Position numbers and translations under genes: made by a program. The notes beneath the pieces were generated by a model. The model was not told where the DNA came from. It was given only the letters and a program-made list of their open reading frames with translations, and did not search any database. A stretch of 64,000 nt of DNA from Dimargaris cristalligena (Eukaryota; Kickxellomycota; Dimargaritomycetes; Dimargaritales; Dimargaritaceae), in contig JANBQC010000002.1 of the NCBI GenBank assembly GCA_027576995.1, forward strand, positions 1 to 64,000, in the 5' to 3' direction. Positions 58,582 to 64,000 of this stretch are shown here, piece after piece (position 1 is the stretch's first letter; each line of letters begins with the position of its first letter).

Positions 58582-59540
58582 ATGAATCCCGAATAGTAAG
58601 TCCGCTTGACGAGCCTTCGTCTCTGCCCGCCCACTCACTTACTCCTGGCCGTAACCTGTCTAGGCCGTTGCTATACTGTACTGTCCCATACCCCCATACA
58701 CACGTATACTCATCCTACTCCCTTCTATGACCCCCTCACTACTCTCCCAACACCCATAGCGACTACCTTTTTAAGCTGCTGTTGATCGGCGACTCCGGCG
58801 TCGGTAAATCCTGCCTGCTGCTCCGTTTTGCTGACGACACCTACACGGAGAGCTACATCAGCACCATCGGCGTAGACTTCGTAAGTATAAACCTGCCTCC
58901 CCCTTCAGTTCTCCATAGCCAGTTTCATAAGTCTCACCCCATGTACCACCACCACCACCACCCCATTCCCCCCAAGCCCACAGTACTCCCCGCCTTGTTC
59001 CCTCCTGTATTAACCCCCTTCCATTCATTCACCCTACTTCATTCCACCCCCCACCAGAAAATCCGCACCATAGAGCTCGAGGGCAAGACCGTTAAGCTGC
59101 AAATTTGGGATACGGCCGGTCAGGAACGCTTCCGCACCATCACCTCGTCGTACTACCGGGGCGCCCACGGCATTATCGTGGTATACGATGTCACCGACAC
59201 CGATACCTTCACCAACGTCAAGCAGTGGCTGCAGGAAATTGACCGCTACGCCAGCGAGGGCGTCAGCAAACTGCTGGTCGGTAACAAGAGCGATCTGGAA
59301 GATAAGAAGGTGGTCGAGTACACCGTGGCCAAGGAATTCGCCGACCAGTTGGGCGTTCCCTTCCTGGAAACTTCCGCCAAGGATTCCACCAATGTGGAGC
59401 AGGCTTTCTTGACCATGGCTAAGCAGATTAAGGATATCATGGACACTGTCCCCACCAACAGCCAGAAGGATAAGAAGTCCATCAACCTGGGCGGCACCCA
59501 GTCCGTGCCCCAGCAGCAGTCCAGCAGCGGGTGCTGTTAA
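58582..59540 (+). CDS. YPT1: YPT1/Rab1 GTPase, 205 aa, 3 exons
   Basis: Small GTPase directing ER-to-Golgi vesicle tethering and autophagy initiation. Exons 58582-58595, 58760-58880, 59058-59540, all in phase. The first exon is 14 nt and encodes MNPEY, identical to the Ypt1/Rab1 N-terminus, which confirms the start. G motifs: GDSGVGKS (15-22), the switch I effector loop [23 protein letters not shown] (usually NKCD or NKTD) and ETSAKD (ETSAxD). Rab1-specific stretches include [39 protein letters not shown] and WLQEIDRYA. The C-terminus ends CC, the double geranylgeranylation site. Length equals human Rab1A (205). Confidence 0.98.
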
Positions 59541-60232
59541 ATATTCTCCCCCCCACCTATACTTCATCGCATTATCCACCTATTTCCCCTCCCTTTTGTA
59601 TACTCCCAGCCGTCAATTCCGCTGCGTCTACCATCTCGTCGTTTGGTGTCCTTTTAGCTTGTTGGACAGGTCATTCGGGCCTGGGGAGTGTCGCTGCTAC
59701 CTAACGTCTCGGATGGCACATAATCTATCGCAACTGTCTTTTGTAATTATGGGCTCAGTAGAGACGAGAAACCTTCATTGCTAACGAAGCGAGCCATGGA
59801 CAGGTTGTTACACTCGTCACCAATATAAGCTCCGCCCTCTTCTCCCCCATAGTATTCTCCCCTTTTCGTTCTATATCCCTTTCCTATCTGCTTTGATTAT
59901 GTTGCTTATATGCCCCCCTCTCCTTCACCTTGTTTTACTCCCCATTCACCTACTCAACGTCCACTCCCCCCCTATAGTATAGTTAGAGGTTGCACTAATA
60001 CATATATCCGCATTGCTTTGCCATCTCTCTCCCTTTTCCCTGTCGTTGTGTTTTTGTCTTTACATACGTGTTCAATAAATTGTCAAGCTGTGACTTAGAT
60101 ATGTTTACTTTATTCCCGCTGTGGCCAGCTGTCAATATTTCTTAAAAATGGCCGCTGTACACGGAAAGGGCGGTTATGGAGGGAGGATTTTTGACCTCCG
60201 ATATACCCCGGTAGTATGGAGAGAGAGGAGAG
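59541..60232. other. intergenic between convergent YPT1 and SDR genes
   Basis: 3' regions of both genes, CT-rich on the plus strand near YPT1. No gene recognised. Confidence 0.55.
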
Positions 60233-61819
60233 TTAGGCTGGCAGCTGGTATTGGGCCAGGGGAGAGTCGTTCCACTTGAACTCTTTACCACCCAGGCTAG
60301 ATTCGCCAGAGATAGCCACGGCGGCGATAACATGGCCCGGCTGCTCGGGACGCACCATTTCTTTGTTGGCTTCGAGACCAACAAAACGTGCGTGCTCATG
60401 CGACGACATGCCCGATTCGGCTGAAGTGGTGCATGCGAGCACACCCGTTTGGATAGATGAGGGACAAAATCGGCCCAATATAAAAATAGGATAGTTCAGT
60501 CCATTCGATATTACTATTAATAAAAGCCATAAATTTACATGATCCCACGCGCATTTCCATTGTTTTCCTTGTCTCTCCAAATCCGTTCGTGTAGGTGAAT
60601 CGATCCATTTTTAGCGTTAATAAACCCTCTTTTAATCATACTACTTACCATCTTCACGGACAATCCGGGTCATATCCGTATCGACAACTCCGGGTGCGAT
60701 GGTGACCGTTGTGATGGCAGCCTCTTCAACGGTCAACGAAGCAGCCAGACGGTGGACGGCCGCTTTCGAGCTATATAGTATTGCCACCACCAATCCCAGG
60801 TGCGGAGAGATCAGATTATATTAGGTGGGAGTTCGTCCATACAGTCACGTAGGTTAGGCGAGGGAGAGTACGTGCGAGAGAGAGAGGAGGGGAGGTTAAA
60901 TCATGATCGTTGGTTAATTGGAGAGAACAAGGAGCAATGTTAGGGCGGGCTAATTATTATTACCCTCGCTTGAATGGGGGGACCCTCACCATCACCATTA
61001 TTATTATTACACCTTGAATGCGATAATGTTATGGGTCACACGTTGACTTACCAACAGTAGGAGGACCAGCCATGGTAAGCATGGGTGGATGCACCCGAAC
61101 CCAGCATCACAATGCGGCCCTGGGATTTACGCAAATGGGGGATGGCTTGTTGGGTCAGTCGGACAACCGCGAAGACGTTGACATCAAATAGTGCCTTCCA
61201 GGCGTCCACGTCCACGTCTGCGATTTTCTGAATGGGCTCGATTACGCTAGTTGGCCGTACAGGTGTATAGAGTAGGGGAGTACATAATATCAGTTGTAAG
61301 TGACGGTTTTTTGGGGGGCTTATCTACCAACGCTCCACTCTCTGTCATTGGTTATTTTTCCCATAGTGTGGGGTGAAGTGGGGAGATACGTGGTGGGGTG
61401 GGGGGCTAGATTTAAACAGTCATACAACCAGACTTTCCATATACCAATGTAACGGCATACTACCGTCTCACACTGTCGAATTTTTCTGTATATATATATA
61501 TATATAATGAAACCTACCCAGCATTGTGTACGAGTCCGGTAATGCGGCCAAAGTTCTGGATGGCCACGTCCACCAAACGCTGGGTGGTACTGGCATCGTT
61601 GAGGTCCCCGGCCACATAGCGGAACTGTGGGGCGGCCTCGGGGTTATCCGACTTGGAGCCAATCTGTTCTTCGTGCTTTGTCTGAATCTCTTGCAGACGG
61701 GACTCGGACCGGGCAATGCCGACCACGTGGGACCCTAGCTTCAGGGCCTCCTGAACGATAGCCAGGCCGATGCCACGAGAGGCACCGGTGACGAGAATGA
61801 CGGGGCGATGGTTGGGCAT
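60233..61819 (-). CDS. classical short-chain dehydrogenase/reductase, 268 aa, 4 exons
   Basis: NAD(P)-dependent oxidoreductase of the classical SDR superfamily. Minus-strand exons: 61518-61819, 61052-61246, 60649-60770, 60233-60420, all in phase. Cofactor motif TGASRGIG (11-18) follows a short start, with R at the position that often favours NADPH. Other motifs are NAG (split by intron 1), GSGAS with the catalytic serine, and YCCSK with Tyr164 and Lys168, completed across the exon 2/3 junction. APGVVDTDM follows. It resembles the sepiapterin reductase-like fungal group (YIR035C/YIR036C type), but the substrate cannot be assigned. The ATG at 61819 is preferred because it gives the usual short lead into the Rossmann fold; an in-frame ATG at 61918 would add a Thr/Pro-rich extension from a trinucleotide-repeat stretch. 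Intron 1 carries a (TA)n run. Confidence 0.9.
61489..61506. repeat. (TA)n microsatellite in SDR intron 1
   Basis: About 18 bp of AT alternation close to the donor of the intron. Confidence 0.9.
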
Positions 61820-62525
61820 GCTGGGGGGGGTAGTAGTAGTAGTGGTGGCGATGGTGGTGATGGCGTTACGGTGGTTGGGGGAGGGGTGGGTGGAATGGTG
61901 AATGAGAGTAATCGGCAACGACGAGTGTTATATATATTCTGTCGGTTTGGAGTAATACCTGTCAAGCTTGCTGAGCTACAGGGGGCAGACTGACTAATAA
62001 GTATAGGCAACTTGTTTTTTTCTCAGGCGGAGGGGCGGGTTTATGGAAGTGGCCCGCGGCTAATGCAGACGTGAATTCAAGCCCGTTGCCGCACAGCAGT
62101 GGGCGCTAATAGGTGAAACTCTACCAACTAAGTCTGATCCAGCTAATGGTGGAGGGGGGCTTATCTAACGCTCCGCCAGTCTGGGATGGGGTGATGTGAA
62201 CTATATTACTCCCAGGAAATCACTGGTGATGTCACCATGTCAGAGAACTCTCCAATCGTCACAGTTATGTGTTGTATCCAAAAACGCTTTTATTATGAAC
62301 TCGGCAGCTTATACGAAATTAAAGTGGCGTGTTAATTATTTTTGTAAGAAAAAGTAGCTGGGCTACAGTCCAAACGTTATAATATTGGATTAGGCGGCTA
62401 TTTACAAGTCAGGGAGAGTGGCACTATTCCGTGTAGATATATCAATAAAAAATATTATTCTAGTACATTGGTTCCAGGGCCTTGGGTCCTGTTGAATTTC
62501 AGAGCTGCTGAGTTTATTGTCAGCA
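61820..62525. other. intergenic, AlkB-type gene to SDR
   Basis: SDR 5' flank with GTA/GGT trinucleotide repeats (61829-61865) and the AlkB gene 3' flank. No coding frame recognised. Confidence 0.5.
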
Positions 62526-63812
62526 TCATTTACAGGCGGCCTCTTCTTTACAAGGACCTGGAATGATATATCGGAAGGTAAGCGATACGCGGCGCTCTCT
62601 GTGAATAGTTCGATCACCTAGGGTCTCGACAAGATCCTTCGAAATTCCGTGCCTGAACTCAAATCGGGCTGGTCCGGTGAGTACCAGCAGAGACCGGGGT
62701 TCTAGAGAGGAAATAGGCAATATTGGCAAGGGGTTTTTGATGGTAAGTATTGGGATTGGTTACGGTATACGAACAGTTAGTTCTTATGCTCCTTTCTTGC
62801 TGGTTTTATTTTCCTGCTGATGTCGGTCAACTTGGGCACCAATACCATATATATATATGGCTGATGACAGCAAGCATGTCGATTATCAAACTCCGTCCCT
62901 TTGGGTCGTAATGAGAAGGGGGAGTCTGGACTTACCCAAAACAATGGGGTAGGAATCGGTTGAACCAACGCGATCAAATGTCATAACGCAGGGCGAAAGA
63001 AGCGACAACGCGAATACCGTATCCCCAAAGGCCGTCAGAGAGTCTAGAGGTGGGGGATATACAATTACAAAACGTAGTCGCGGTATCCAACCAGAATAAG
63101 TGAGAAAAACAGCAATACGAGCAACATCTTCCTGTTTAAATCTACTATACGATGTTATCATTTAGCATGTAAAGAGCGTGATGGCCGTAGCACAAGGCTA
63201 TTCCAGCCAGCCGACTTACCAACATGGGGCATTATACCTAAATCGGATGAACAGAAGAGGAGGGGACATGTGACGAACGTTACGAGGCCAGGATTAGTAT
63301 GATAGATAATTCAAATGCCAGGGCTGGTAAACCACGGGAAATCCCTTTCCGAAGTTTAAGTTATATGAGTTTCACGTACCTTGACCAGGCTGGTATTCAT
63401 TAATAATAATGGAGTTGAGGGCATCCTTCATTGTAGTGAGAGGGGCCAGTCGGGCCACCAGATCCCGGGCCCAGCCGGGAAGTGGTTCAGTAGAAGTGAT
63501 GGCTTTTCTGTTAGGCCGATAAGCCAAAGTAATGAGGGGCAGGGGGTATCGTGACAGACCAAGTGAACACGTAGAGTGGCAGAGTGGTTAATAAGCAGCT
63601 TGGCACGTATTACAAGGGGGAGCCATTTGATGGGTATATGGAAATATTCAGTGAGGTGACGAATACGTTTGGTATAGAATGCAGTGAATGTCCTGATGCC
63701 GAATAAATAAAGCATTCGCCATATAATTCGGGGTAGCTTATTTCCTCACCTGTAGCGAAAACTGAAGGTACACCCGTGTTGTTGGGTACGCCGTTTAAGC
63801 TCAGGATTTGGC
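62526..63812 (-). CDS. AlkB-family 2-oxoglutarate/Fe(II) dioxygenase, 5' end unresolved, 5 exons found
   Basis: Oxidative demethylase family acting on nucleic acids or tRNA. Exons found, minus strand: 63750-63812, 63380-63507, 63220-63237, 62936-63043, 62526-62701, all in phase. Order of motifs: LKRRTQQHG (AlkB nucleotide-recognition-lid type), PLPGWARDLVARL, IINEYQPGQ (N-x-Y for 2-oxoglutarate), G-IMPHVDS (the His-x-Asp iron pair), FGDTVFALSLLSPCVMTF, EPRSLLVLTGPARFEFRHGI (distal iron His) and RRVSLTFR (arginine pair for 2-oxoglutarate). The HxD motif is split: His sits in an 18-nt exon and Asp at the start of the next. Closest in pattern to the AlkB domain of ALKBH8 and related proteins. 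The sequence begins inside the domain, so one or more 5' exons lie in 63813-64000 or beyond the window; none could be assigned. Confidence 0.88.
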
Positions 63813-64000
63813 CTATTAATTTATACATTGGGTGGTAGTGGGGAGGGCATGCATGTGGGGCATGGTGTGGGTAGAAGACGGTCCTATGTGGGTTAGAGGT
63901 AAACTACAGCACCTGGGACCATACGAATCGGGGGGGGGGAGGTTTCCAAGGATGCGGGAAACTCGGGTAAAGGGGGGAAGTTCAAATGGGCCAGACTTAA

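Noticed and set aside
59034..59579. 181-codon minus-strand frame
   Set aside because: Shadow of YPT1 exon 3.

Overview
The window reads as nuclear DNA of a fungus, most likely an early-diverging, intron-rich lineage of the zygomycete grade. Most genes are split by short GT-AG introns of about 90-500 bp with GTAAGT/GTAGGT-type donors. The set mixes core fungal genes (KRR1, YME1, VPS4, RAD52, PHO88, SSA-type HSP70, YPT1) with genes Saccharomyces lacks: an STK32/YANK kinase, Golgi pH regulator, PI31, MOB4/phocein, NUDT19, an AF10-type PHD protein, an AlkB-type oxygenase and a bacterial/plastid-type DASS transporter. The lineage call is inference; no rRNA or other marker is present.

Layout. Eighteen protein genes were reconstructed by joining exons in phase. 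Minus strand, 2.4-19.0 kb: dUTPase, KRR1, YME1, VPS4, AF10-like PZP protein. Minus strand, 21.5-23.9 kb: RAD52, head to head with a plus-strand run of DASS transporter (24.7-27.8), NUDT19-like hydrolase (28.9-30.8) and PHO88 (31.9-33.5). Minus strand again: SET-MYND methyltransferase (34.7-36.4) and HSP70 (38.6-40.6). Plus strand: PI31 (43.6-45.1), MOB4 (46.3-47.4), Golgi pH regulator (48.4-50.8), STK32-like kinase (54.6-57.6) and YPT1 (58.6-59.5). Minus strand at the right end: a short-chain dehydrogenase (60.2-61.8) and an AlkB-type oxygenase whose 5' end was not resolved (62.5-63.8).

The genes are not a pathway cluster. They cover nucleotide hygiene (dUTPase, Nudix), DNA repair (RAD52, AlkB family), ribosome assembly (KRR1), protein quality control (YME1, HSP70, PI31), membrane traffic (VPS4, YPT1, GPHR), ER targeting (PHO88/SND3), signalling (MOB4, STK32) and chromatin (PZP, SET-MYND). 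Three genes are intronless and strongly GC-biased (YME1, SET-MYND, HSP70); the rest have 2-8 exons.

Gene-free stretches (0-2.4, 19-21.5, 36.4-38.6, 40.6-43.5, 50.8-54.6 kb) hold microsatellites, especially (TA)n runs near 20 bp, and what look like decayed retroelement pieces. No CRISPR, prokaryotic element or convincing tRNA/rRNA gene was found. The most unusual points are the DASS transporter with a four-cysteine insertion and an 8-nt exon, a GC-AG intron in the kinase just upstream of its metal-binding motif, and a NUDT19-like enzyme that has lost the Nudix-box glycine but keeps a peroxisomal tail.
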